From Clostridium sp. CAG:167 (GTDB lineage Bacteria > Bacillota > Clostridia > Lachnospirales > Lachnospiraceae), in assembly GCA_000433735.1 (NCBI GenBank), contig HF998349.1, positions 22,142 through 32,439 on the forward strand: a DNA stretch of 10,298 nt, given 5' to 3'. The notes below the pieces were generated by a model that worked only from the letters and a program-made list of their open reading frames with translations, searched no databases and had not been told where the DNA came from. The stretch's first letter is position 1. Every line of letters begins with the position of its first letter. Positions 1 through 7,184 of the stretch are shown piece after piece. A program made the translations under genes and the position numbers.

Positions 1-1
1 T

Positions 2-583
2 GAGAAGGCGTCAGCTCTTCTGGCGGCCCAGCTTGCCAGAGCTGGTATCGTGGTCCTCAGCAAGACTTCCCCGGAGCAGACCAGGGAAAGCCAGTCGGCC
101 CTGGCTTACTTCCAGAAATTAATGGAGCAGTTTGGAAGCAGGCAGAAACTGGCAGAAAAAACACTGGCAGAAGACTGGGAAAATATGGATGAAGCCCGGT
201 GGGAACAGATCCGGCACAGTGGATATGCCACAGCGGATGTGGAGATTCCGTGGTTTGAAAAAGAGGATGCCTTTGACAGTGTATATCTTCTGGAGCCAAA
301 GGCCTCTCCGGAACAGATTCGGCAGGCACTTCCCAAACTGTTTGACAGCGGGGAGGCAGGCAGGGTATTCCGGGTAAAAGGTTTTTACAAGGAAAAGGAC
401 CAGTGGTATGAAGTAAATGCCACAAAGAAAAAGACAGAGATCCGGGCTATAGACATGGGACAGAGTGTTCTTATCGTCATCGGCGAAAACCTGCAGGAAG
501 AGTGGATCCGCCAACAGATAGAATTTAAAACAGGATGCAAATCCGAGTATGTAGTAACCAATTTGGGAGGTACAGGAAAATGA
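2..583 (+). CDS. CobW/COG0523-family GTP-binding protein, 3' part (5' end outside window)
   Basis: The reading frame is open from the first bases of the window, so this is the C-terminal ~193 residues of a longer protein; a GTG at position 50 is not a credible start. The visible start has an AQLARAGIVVLSKTS stretch, which fits the beta-strand plus G4 guanine-specificity motif (NKxD-like, here SKTS) of G3E P-loop GTPases. A charged helical region follows. The end, with GRVFRVKGF, a WYEVNAT strand and SVLIVIGENLQEEWIRQQI, resembles the CobW C-terminal domain. Family members are generally metal chaperones or metallocentre-assembly GTPases; the metal and client cannot be read here. The Walker A and switch motifs lie upstream of the window. 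Its TGA overlaps the ATG of the next gene, implying a shared mRNA. The family call rests on motif resemblance only; that the frame is coding is nearly certain. Confidence 0.75.
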   Translation, partial: EKASALLAAQLARAGIVVLSKTSPEQTRESQSALAYFQKLMEQFGSRQKLAEKTLAEDWENMDEARWEQIRHSGYATADVEIPWFEKEDAFDSVYLLEPKASPEQIRQALPKLFDSGEAGRVFRVKGFYKEKDQWYEVNATKKKTEIRAIDMGQSVLIVIGENLQEEWIRQQIEFKTGCKSEYVVTNLGGTGK

Positions 584-1146
584 AAAAATTATGGGTTGGA
601 TATCTGCTGATGATGTTAAGCACTAACATTATTTTGTGCATAAGTCCTTTTGAAAACAGCCAGCTTGTGCTTTTCCCGCCATTTATCGGGTATATTGTTA
701 TGGCGGCAGCGTATCATAAATTAAAAAAAGAAGATCCGGTCTTTGGCCGGAATGCGGCAGGAGTCACGGCAATGGCGATCCTGATGATCCTGCGGTTTGT
801 GTCTGACGGACTGGGACTGACGGCTCAGATCCCTCACGCTTATGCTTTTGTTCTGGGTGTGAAATTGATTGAGATCGGGGCACTGATCTACTTTACCAAG
901 ATTCCTGCCGATCTTTTTGCCAGATGGGAAGAGGAAGAAGAAGGAGAGTACCACACCCGGCGGCTGACGGTGGCGTGGCAGAATGTGGCTATTACACAGG
1001 CGGCTTCGATTCTGGGATATTTTATCCGCAGTTTCGCCATGCTGCTGCCTCTTGTATGTGTCATCACCACCATTCTGTATCTCAAAGATCTGCGGGATGT
1101 CATGAACGCGAGACAGACCCAGCTGGAAGAAAAAAGTGAGGCCTGA
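580..1146 (+). CDS. small multi-pass membrane protein, unknown function
   Basis: This encodes 188 residues and I do not recognise the family. The start chosen is the ATG at 580, with GGGAGG nine bases upstream and a four-base ATGA overlap with the GTPase stop; an in-frame ATG at 535 lies inside the GTPase gene and lacks these signals. Hydrophobic segments are visible at about residues 4-22, 28-45, 59-78, 87-105 and 137-168 (the last possibly two segments), so five or six membrane spans are likely. A run of five Glu at 117-121 and a charged stretch precede the last hydrophobic region, and the C-terminus is charged (QLEEKSEA). The overlap suggests translational coupling to the GTPase, so the two may act together, for example around a metal-dependent process, but that is inference. 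There are no obvious catalytic motifs. Confidence 0.85.
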   Translation: MKKLWVGYLLMMLSTNIILCISPFENSQLVLFPPFIGYIVMAAAYHKLKKEDPVFGRNAAGVTAMAILMILRFVSDGLGLTAQIPHAYAFVLGVKLIEIGALIYFTKIPADLFARWEEEEEGEYHTRRLTVAWQNVAITQAASILGYFIRSFAMLLPLVCVITTILYLKDLRDVMNARQTQLEEKSEA

Positions 1147-1156
1147 TAAGCCTCAC
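1130..1156 (-). terminator. intrinsic terminator of the AraC-family gene, embedding both stop codons
   Basis: A perfect 7-bp stem is formed by GTGAGGC (1136-1142) and GCCTCAC (1150-1156) with a 7-base loop. Read on the minus strand, the hairpin is followed directly by six T (complement of 1130-1135), the classical rho-independent arrangement. The AraC stop codon lies in the stem (1153-1155) and the stop of the convergent membrane protein gene lies in the loop (1144-1146). On the plus strand there is no T tract after the hairpin, so termination of the GTPase operon here would be weaker. Confidence 0.85.
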
Positions 1157-2022
1157 TGGTGAAATAACATTCGTTCTGCATAAGAATTGCGATAAGCTGA
1201 CGGGCTCTGGCCCGTCACTTTTTTGAATGCACTGGAAAAATTGTGATTATCGGAAAAACCAATTTCATAGCCGATCTGGGCAATGGGAAGATTGGTGTCT
1301 GTCAGCAGTGCCTGGGCCAGTTCCATTTTCCGTGAAAGAATATAACTTTTCAGGGAAACCCCGGAAGATTTTTTGAAAAAAGTAGTAATATATTTTTCAT
1401 TATAACCAAAATAAGCGGCAATCTCGCTGACCCGTATATTTTCCCGGATCCGCCAGGAAATGTAGTCTACGATGTCAGTGTAGAGCTGCATCTGCTCCCC
1501 TTTCATAGTGGTTTTGCTGCCGGAAAGGTAGAACTGGCTGTACAACTCGCACAGGATGGCTGTGAGGGTGTGATTGTCCTGATTGATGTTGCGGTATTTG
1601 CGGTTACAGTCCTGCAACTGCTTAAACAGTACGATCATACGGTCCAGTCGGGGGATACTGCCCTGCTCCGGCAAAATAATGTGGGTGCTTTCCGCCGGAA
1701 GAGGCAGAGAGACAGAATCCGGCTCAGGACGCCCTACATTATTTTCAAAATTATGGTAGGAAAAATGTGTCCAGTAAAAGGTGCACTGGGAGGAATGGTA
1801 ACCGTATTGGTGGCTGGTAGGACACATCAGGCGGTATTCGCCCTGGTGGATCACATATTCGCCTTCTGTGTCAGCGATGTACAGATCACCCTCCGTCATG
1901 ACGATCAATTCAAAATCAGTCAGTGCCCGGCTGATATGAACCCAGTTCTCATCCGGTGCAATGAATTTGCCGGTCCAGTTCAGATGGACCGGTTCTTTTA
2001 TGTCAAAATCTAAGAACCCCAT
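1153..2022 (-). CDS. AraC-family transcriptional regulator
   Basis: This is a 289-residue protein of typical AraC/XylS length. Roughly residues 10-95 form a beta-rich, cupin-like N-terminal sensor (FELIVMTEGDLYIAD, YVIHQGEYRLMCP). The C-terminal ~100 residues are the DNA-binding domain with two helix-turn-helix units: IRVSEIAAYFGYNEKYITTFFKK and LPIAQIGYEIGFSDNHNFSSAFKK, ending in the family signature KKVTGQSPSAYR. The start is placed at the ATG at 2022, with GGAGGT at 2041-2036 as ribosome binding site; the 13-base spacing is rather long. A TTG at 2043 would extend the protein by seven residues, but it overlaps that binding site and has none of its own. The gene is divergent from the secreted arabinofuranosidase, so a local sugar-responsive activator is the natural reading. 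The ligand is unknown. It ends in its own terminator. Confidence 0.95.
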   Translation of the reverse strand: MGFLDFDIKEPVHLNWTGKFIAPDENWVHISRALTDFELIVMTEGDLYIADTEGEYVIHQGEYRLMCPTSHQYGYHSSQCTFYWTHFSYHNFENNVGRPEPDSVSLPLPAESTHIILPEQGSIPRLDRMIVLFKQLQDCNRKYRNINQDNHTLTAILCELYSQFYLSGSKTTMKGEQMQLYTDIVDYISWRIRENIRVSEIAAYFGYNEKYITTFFKKSSGVSLKSYILSRKMELAQALLTDTNLPIAQIGYEIGFSDNHNFSSAFKKVTGQSPSAYRNSYAERMLFHQ

Positions 2023-2023
2023 A

Positions 2024-2034
2024 TAACTTTTTGA
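2024..2034. repeat. TAACTTTTTGA repeat copy 1, inside the AraC-gene leader
   Basis: TAACTTTTTGA is identical to the copy at 2139-2149, 115 bases away. It lies between the ribosome binding site and the ATG of the regulator gene, downstream of that gene's predicted promoter. A regulator bound here could feed back on its own expression. The motif is AT-rich, so chance is possible. Confidence 0.4.
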
Positions 2035-2089
2035 AACCTCCAATCAAATGCAATAGAAAAAATATACAAAAAAAGACTCCTTTATTAGG

Positions 2090-2118
2090 ATTATATAGCA
2101 AAAACATACAGACCACAA
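2090..2118 (-). promoter_or_regulatory. predicted promoter of the AraC-family gene
   Basis: On the minus strand there is a perfect TATAAT -10 (complement of 2090-2095). With a 17-base spacer, a TTGTGG -35 lies upstream (complement of 2113-2118), matching the first three consensus bases. Transcription would start near 2083, giving a leader of about 60 bases that carries the GGAGGT ribosome binding site. Confidence 0.6.
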
Positions 2119-2138
2119 GGAGAAAATCACACCTGAAC

Positions 2139-2162
2139 TAACTTTTTGACAAAACTTTTTCA
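2139..2162. promoter_or_regulatory. tandem AACTTTTT[G/C]A direct repeats, candidate AraC-type operator
   Basis: TAACTTTTTGA (2139-2149) is followed by AACTTTTTCA (2153-2162), so the repeats are spaced 13 bases start to start in the same orientation. AraC-family proteins commonly bind direct repeats upstream of the promoter they activate, and this pair sits 43-66 bases upstream of the predicted -10 of the secreted enzyme gene. A TTGACA string (2146-2151) overlaps the first repeat but has no convincing -10 at normal spacing. That the divergent regulator binds here is inference. Confidence 0.45.
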
Positions 2163-2182
2163 TAACAAATGAAACCTATTAG

Positions 2183-2213
2183 CATGGAGTGATGAGGGGC
2201 ACCATGTTACAAT
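2183..2213 (+). promoter_or_regulatory. predicted extended -10 promoter of the secreted arabinofuranosidase gene
   Basis: TGTTACAAT (2205-2213) is an extended -10 (TG-N-TACAAT). At 17-base spacing the -35 position holds TGGAGT (2185-2190), a poor match, as expected for an activator-dependent promoter. A CATGG/CCATG inverted repeat (2183-2187, 2202-2206) brackets the spacer. Transcription from about 2220 would give a very A-rich leader of roughly 30 bases with AAAGGAAG (2238-2245) as ribosome binding site. A TATAAT at 2217-2222 also exists but lacks a -35 and would start transcription too close to the gene. Confidence 0.5.
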
Positions 2214-2250
2214 AAATATAATAAAAAAATAAAAAAGAAAGGAAGAGACT

Positions 2251-5200
2251 ATGAAAAAGAAGTTTTTTAGAGTCGGCAAAAGGGTGGTCGCTGTGTCTAT
2301 GGCAGCAGCGATGGTAGCAAGCATCATTCCGGATATGGGAATCGTTGCCAAGGCTGCAGGTACCCCACGGACAAGAGAAGATGAGACTATCATCTATGCA
2401 GTAGACTGTGGTGACCTGGATCCTGCAACAGTACCGGAGGACGGCCCTTTGGGAACACACAACAGTGTGACCGATCAGGCTTATGGTACAGACAAAGTAA
2501 CAGGTTACAAATGGGGAATTGATGATACCATCAGCAGTCCATTGAAAAACGGAGCAGGAGAGTGCCTGGTTGGCGGTGTCAGTACAGACTGGACCTGGCC
2601 AAACGAGCAGGTCGGTTCGGATCAGACTTCTAAGACAGCGTCTAACCGATACACCAAAAACCAGTATGAAAAAGAGCACAACATGGATGCCAGCAAAACT
2701 CGTCACCTGGATTACAAATTTGAACTGGAAGATGGCGAGTATTATGTTGAGATCGGATTTACAGATCCATGGAGCGTATCCCAGTCTCCATCGGTATATG
2801 CTTATCCGGATGGCAGCAACAAACAGGTTATCAAAGAGAACTTTGAAGTAGCAACCAATTCCGGTGTAGCCACAGGAACTGTCAAAGTAACAGGCGGCGA
2901 ACTTGTATTGGGAGCCAGAGCAACAGGAAGCAGCAACCTGGCTATCAACATGACATACATTACCATTAAAGAAGCAGGAGATGCAGGTAATGTAGCAACG
3001 GATATGGATGCTCTCAGTATTCCATCCACAGCAACCAACGATCTGGAACTTCCAACAACAGGAAGCAAAGCAGGAAGTACGATTTCCTGGGAATCCAGCA
3101 ATGAAAGCGTGATTTCTAAAACCGGTAAAGTAACCCGTCCGGCAAAAGACGATGTAGATGTAGTGCTGACTGCTACAGTTACATCCGGAAGCGTTTCCAA
3201 ACAGAAGAAATTTACCGTTACGGTTCTGGCTGAAAACGAATTGATGGGTGCAGAATTTTATGAGAAAAAATCCGTAGAAGTGACAGATGCTTATTATGAC
3301 AATGCACTGGAACTGGATGTAAAGAATCTCCTGGCACTGGATGCAGACCGTTTGCTGGCAGGTTTCCGTCAGACAGCGTGTTATGTATATAATACCAAAT
3401 CCGGTGTGACGAAGATGACAACTTCTGAGATTGCTACATACATGAAGAACAAAACCCGTTATGGCGGTGGCTGGGAAGATTCTCTGATCGGTGGACACAC
3501 ACTGGGCCACTATATTTCAGCCGTAGCACAGGGTATTGTAAACCCAGGTGTGACAGCAGAGGAAAAAGCAGCATTGACAGAGCGTCTGAACTACATTATT
3601 GATGCGTTGTATGACTGCCAGCAGAAGACCGTAGGAACCAAATATGAAGGATATATCTTTGGTGCTACTCTGCCAAATGATTCATTCAAAAATGATCCGG
3701 ATCTTCAGTTTGACAATGTAGAGTCAGGACTTTCCAACATCAGTACACAGGCATGGGTTCCATGGTACACCATGCACAAGATCCTGGCAGGTGTTACGGA
3801 TGCTTATGAAGTAGCAGGCAATGAGAAAGCCCTGGAAATAGCAAACAGCCTGGGGGTCTGGATTTCTAACCGTGCCAATAAATGGAGCACCACTACCAAT
3901 AATAAGGTCCTCAGCATAGAGTACGGCGGTATGAACGATGCTTTATATCAGCTTTACAAAGTAACAAACTATTCCAACAAAGAAGTGTTCAAGACAGCAG
4001 CTCATAAATTCGATGAGACATCCTTGTTTGAAAGTGTGCTGGCCGGAACTTCTAACATTTTGAACAACAAACATGCCAACACAACCATTCCTAAGTTCCT
4101 TGGTGCTCTGTGCCGTTACGAAACAGACAACACTCAGACCAAGTACCTTCAGTATGCAGAAGCCTTCTGGCAGATGGTAATCGACCGTCATACATACATT
4201 ACCGGAGGTAACAGTGAGGATGAGCACTTTGGTGCAGACAATGTGTTGGACAAAGAGCGTACTGTATGTAACAACGAAACATGTAATACATACAATATGC
4301 TGAAACTCAGCCGTCGTTTGTTTATCATTACCGGCGAGAAAAAATATGCAGATTACTATGAAAATACATTGATCAATGCCATCATGTCATCCCAGAACCA
4401 TGAGACCGGTCTTACCATGTATTTCCAGCCAATGGCATCCGGATACCAGAAAGTATTTGGTACACTGGACAGCAACTTCTGGTGCTGTACAGGATCCGGT
4501 TATGAAAACTTTACAAAACTGCAGGACAGCATTTACTTCAAGAAAGACAATATCGTTATCGTAAACCAGTATCTTGCTTCTATCCTGAAACAGGATGGCT
4601 ACACCATCAAACAGACCGGTGATCTCAGCAAGAGTGACACCATGACTCTGGAAGTCAGTGACAAGACAGAGGAGATGGAGCTTCGTTTGAGAATTCCTGA
4701 CTGGGTAGTGGACGGAACTCCGGAAGTACAGATTGACGGAACAAAATATGATTACAAGACCCGCGGCGGATATATTGTGATCCCGGCAGACAAAGTAGCA
4801 GAGGGAACCAAGATTACCGTAAAACTTCCAATGGAAGTAACAGCAAGCAATCTGCCGGATGGCCAGACAACCTACGGATTCAAATATGGTCCGTTTGTAC
4901 TGAGTGCCAAACTGGGAACAGCAAAACAGACTACCACTTCTCACGGTGTTGCCGTTACCGTGCCATCTGCTAAGGCAGTAAGCAACGATACCATCGGCAT
5001 CAGCAGTGAGGAAACGGTGGAAGATTTTATCAAGAACATCAACAAGTATCTTGTAAAAGATGGAGACTCCATGAACTTTACTTTGAAGGGAACTAACGTC
5101 AAGTATAAATTCACAACTCACTACAATCAGGATGCAGAAAATTATGGTATTTACTGGAACTATTATGTAGATGCAGACGGCCGTGGTTCTGCCGCCATTA

Positions 5201-7092
5201 TTGATGAAAAAGATGCCAAGAGAAAAGAAGCAACCGCCATTGACAGCATCGCACAGTGCGGCCGTGGCCAGTACGAGGAGCGTTTCATCCTGGAGGATGA
5301 TTCAAAAGACGGTCTGGTAGACAACGGTTCCATCGGAAAAGATGCACCGGATCTGAGCCGTGAAGCAACAGCAGGCGGATCCTTCGGTTACAAGATGAAA
5401 GTAGATGATACACAGGACAACTATCTGTTGGTAACCTATGCTAAGGAAGATGATGGCAAACCAATGAAGATTACCGTGGGTGACACCGTCATCACCAACG
5501 AAAAACTGGATAGCAGCAAAGCTACGGTAGTAAACAGAACTATTTCAGAAAGTGATACAGAGGATTACTACCAGGTAGCTTATAAGATTCCACAGAGTGT
5601 AGTGAAAGCCAATGAAAAAGACCTGAAGGTCGTTGAAAATGGCAAAACCGTTACATACAAAGTGATCACCATCACATTCGCCGGTACAGATACAGAAAAT
5701 TCTGCCCGCGTAAACAAGAGTCTGGACATGGTTCGTGCTTACAAGACAACCAACTCCCTGACCAAACTTGAGTATGATGGAAAAACCATTACACCGGACA
5801 GCAAAGGTGTTTATAAGATCACATGTCCGTACAACAAACAGCCGAAAGTGAAATTTACTCTGGCAGATAACGACGGATATGTAGCAGTAGCAGGTAATGC
5901 AGTGGATGAAACAGCCGAGAAGGAACTGACCTTGAACGGTGCCGTAACAGACATTGCCGTACAGGTTTATGCACAGAACTTTGAAGTAGCAAAAGAATAC
6001 ACCATTCAGGTAACAAGAGATTATACAGGTATCGATCTTAAGTCCGGTCTGGTGAAAGCGCTTACCTTTGATGATAAAGCGGACGGTGCCGCTGGTGTAA
6101 CAAAGAGCTTTAACCCGGCCAAGAACAATGCCGCTCTCCGTTATGAGCAGGGTGTCGTAGGCAAGGCACTGACACTTCCTGGAACATACGGCGTTGAACT
6201 GTTGGATGATGCCAGCAAACTGGGAGAAAGTTACACCATTAGTTACTGGATGAAAGCATCCAGCGTTGGAAACAACTTCAACCCAACCCTGACAGCCGGA
6301 ACATTCTCACCGGAGTACTGGCTGAACCTGACAACGGATGCAAGAATCTGGTCCAAGAACGGAAGCTATTTTGAAAACGCCGGAACCGGTGCTTATGAAG
6401 CAGATAAATGGCAGCATGTAGCTCTGGTAGTAGACGGAAGCAAAGCAGGATCTGCTACGAATACAGTAACCGCTATCTTGTATGTAGATGGTGTGGCAGT
6501 ACAGACCGGAAACATTGCAAAAGGTATCATGACCAACACAGGTGCCAGAGTATTCTTTGGTGTGAATGCCTGGGATGCAGTATTCAAAGGCGCACTGGAT
6601 GATGTACTGATGTACAGCCGTTCCTTGTCAGCCGGAGAAATACAGGCACTTTCTACCAAGTATGCAACCGCAACCAGCCTGACACAGACAAGCAATAATA
6701 ACAGCAATAACAACAGCGGAAACAATAATAACAGCACGGCAGGCAATACAAACAACAGCGGAAACAGCACCGTGAAGCCAAGCACTTCAAGCAAGGCAAA
6801 AGTAACGCTGAAAACTGCCAAGATCACAGTGAAGAAAGGCAAAAAGAAAGTCAGCAAAGTAACTGTGAAGAAGAAAAAGAAAGTGACACTGAAAGTGACA
6901 GTAAACTCTAAGGGCAAACTTTCCATGAAGAAGTTGTCAAAGAAGAATAAGAAAATCCTGACTGCTACCTTCAAAAAAGGAAAACTTGTTATCAAAGGTA
7001 AGAAAAAAGGAACTGTTAAGATCAAGATCACAGCTGCTAAAACAAGTAAATATAAAAAGGCAGTAAAAACTATTACCGTAAAAGTTAAGTAA
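2251..7092 (+). CDS. secreted modular beta-L-arabinofuranosidase-like glycosidase (GH146/GH127, DUF1680) with lectin-like modules and basic tail
   Basis: The protein has 1613 residues. A signal peptide covers ~1-35 (KKK, hydrophobic core, AKA cleavage site). Modules in order: malectin-like fold (~46-242), bacterial Ig-like domain (~248-329), DUF1680 catalytic region (~332-890), a DUF1680-associated region (~930-1166), a cadherin-like/Ig-like sandwich (~1168-1260), a LamG/concanavalin-type lectin domain (~1266-1470), an Asn/Ser linker and a Lys-rich C-terminal domain. Catalytic motifs seen: GGHTLGHY (H416, H420), WVPWYTMHK (502-510), GGNSEDEHF with probable acid/base E658, ETC (E676, C678) and FWCC (C745, C746). 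In characterised GH127 HypBA1 the equivalents are E322, E338, C340, C417 (nucleophile) and C418, which form a zinc-thiolate site. FWCCTGSGYEN and ETCNTYNML look more GH146 than classical GH127. The expected activity is removal of terminal beta-L-arabinofuranose from plant glycans at the cell surface. There is no LPxTG or SLH motif. Linkage and substrate are not predictable from sequence alone. Confidence 0.93.
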   Translation: MKKKFFRVGKRVVAVSMAAAMVASIIPDMGIVAKAAGTPRTREDETIIYAVDCGDLDPATVPEDGPLGTHNSVTDQAYGTDKVTGYKWGIDDTISSPLKNGAGECLVGGVSTDWTWPNEQVGSDQTSKTASNRYTKNQYEKEHNMDASKTRHLDYKFELEDGEYYVEIGFTDPWSVSQSPSVYAYPDGSNKQVIKENFEVATNSGVATGTVKVTGGELVLGARATGSSNLAINMTYITIKEAGDAGNVATDMDALSIPSTATNDLELPTTGSKAGSTISWESSNESVISKTGKVTRPAKDDVDVVLTATVTSGSVSKQKKFTVTVLAENELMGAEFYEKKSVEVTDAYYDNALELDVKNLLALDADRLLAGFRQTACYVYNTKSGVTKMTTSEIATYMKNKTRYGGGWEDSLIGGHTLGHYISAVAQGIVNPGVTAEEKAALTERLNYIIDALYDCQQKTVGTKYEGYIFGATLPNDSFKNDPDLQFDNVESGLSNISTQAWVPWYTMHKILAGVTDAYEVAGNEKALEIANSLGVWISNRANKWSTTTNNKVLSIEYGGMNDALYQLYKVTNYSNKEVFKTAAHKFDETSLFESVLAGTSNILNNKHANTTIPKFLGALCRYETDNTQTKYLQYAEAFWQMVIDRHTYITGGNSEDEHFGADNVLDKERTVCNNETCNTYNMLKLSRRLFIITGEKKYADYYENTLINAIMSSQNHETGLTMYFQPMASGYQKVFGTLDSNFWCCTGSGYENFTKLQDSIYFKKDNIVIVNQYLASILKQDGYTIKQTGDLSKSDTMTLEVSDKTEEMELRLRIPDWVVDGTPEVQIDGTKYDYKTRGGYIVIPADKVAEGTKITVKLPMEVTASNLPDGQTTYGFKYGPFVLSAKLGTAKQTTTSHGVAVTVPSAKAVSNDTIGISSEETVEDFIKNINKYLVKDGDSMNFTLKGTNVKYKFTTHYNQDAENYGIYWNYYVDADGRGSAAIIDEKDAKRKEATAIDSIAQCGRGQYEERFILEDDSKDGLVDNGSIGKDAPDLSREATAGGSFGYKMKVDDTQDNYLLVTYAKEDDGKPMKITVGDTVITNEKLDSSKATVVNRTISESDTEDYYQVAYKIPQSVVKANEKDLKVVENGKTVTYKVITITFAGTDTENSARVNKSLDMVRAYKTTNSLTKLEYDGKTITPDSKGVYKITCPYNKQPKVKFTLADNDGYVAVAGNAVDETAEKELTLNGAVTDIAVQVYAQNFEVAKEYTIQVTRDYTGIDLKSGLVKALTFDDKADGAAGVTKSFNPAKNNAALRYEQGVVGKALTLPGTYGVELLDDASKLGESYTISYWMKASSVGNNFNPTLTAGTFSPEYWLNLTTDARIWSKNGSYFENAGTGAYEADKWQHVALVVDGSKAGSATNTVTAILYVDGVAVQTGNIAKGIMTNTGARVFFGVNAWDAVFKGALDDVLMYSRSLSAGEIQALSTKYATATSLTQTSNNNSNNNSGNNNNSTAGNTNNSGNSTVKPSTSSKAKVTLKTAKITVKKGKKKVSKVTVKKKKKVTLKVTVNSKGKLSMKKLSKKNKKILTATFKKGKLVIKGKKKGTVKIKITAAKTSKYKKAVKTITVKVK
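6691..7089 (+). other. Asn/Ser-rich linker and Lys-rich C-terminal surface module of the glycosidase
   Basis: Residues ~1481-1505 are almost only Asn, Ser, Gly and Thr, a flexible linker built from AAT/AAC and AGC codons. Residues ~1516-1613 hold about 39 Lys in 98 positions and no Asp, Glu or Arg. Alternating strands such as KKGKKKVSKVTVKKKKK and GKKKGTVKIKITAAK have the cadence of Lys-rich Ig-like repeats often found on Lachnospiraceae surface proteins. The likely role is electrostatic retention on the anionic cell wall, since no covalent anchor is present. That role is inferred. Confidence 0.75.
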
Positions 7093-7111
7093 GTAAACAA
7101 ATACTTATGCG

Positions 7112-7150
7112 GAGCGGAAATCTCAAAAGGGGGTTTCCGCTCTTTGCATT
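7112..7150 (+). terminator. intrinsic terminator after the arabinofuranosidase gene
   Basis: GAGCGGAAA (7112-7120) pairs perfectly with TTTCCGCTC (7134-7142) across a 13-base loop. It is followed by TTTGCATTTTG, a broken but T-rich tail. It lies 20 bases after the TAA of the secreted enzyme and separates it from GH31. Confidence 0.8.
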
Positions 7151-7162
7151 TTGTTCTATAAT
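7134..7162 (+). promoter_or_regulatory. predicted promoter of the GH31 gene
   Basis: A perfect TATAAT lies at 7157-7162. At 17-base spacing the -35 position is TTTCCG (7134-7139), a weak match that forms part of the right arm of the preceding terminator stem. Transcription would start near 7169, leaving a 16-base leader with GGAGG at 7174-7178. No repeat of the AACTTTTT type was seen here, so joint control with the secreted enzyme is not evident. Confidence 0.55.
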
Positions 7163-7184
7163 AACAAACATACGGAGGTATTGT

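Noticed and set aside
2023..2043. TTG start giving a seven-residue longer AraC protein
   Set aside because: The TTG overlaps the only GGAGG in the leader and has no binding site of its own; the ATG at 2022 is preferred, although its spacing of 13 bases is long.
2146..2174. TTGACA at 2146 as the main -35 of the glycosidase promoter
   Set aside because: No acceptable -10 hexamer is found 15-19 bases downstream; the extended -10 at 2205 is a better candidate.
2179..3510. 443-residue open frame on the minus strand opposite the glycosidase
   Set aside because: It is antisense to a gene with clear domains, its translation is rich in Cys and low-complexity stretches with no recognisable family, and it has no supported promoter or ribosome binding site.
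7107..7184. 26-residue N-terminal extension of GH31
   Set aside because: It would be translated from the loop side of the terminator hairpin. The ATG at 7185 has a well-spaced GGAGG, and the extension is not family-like.
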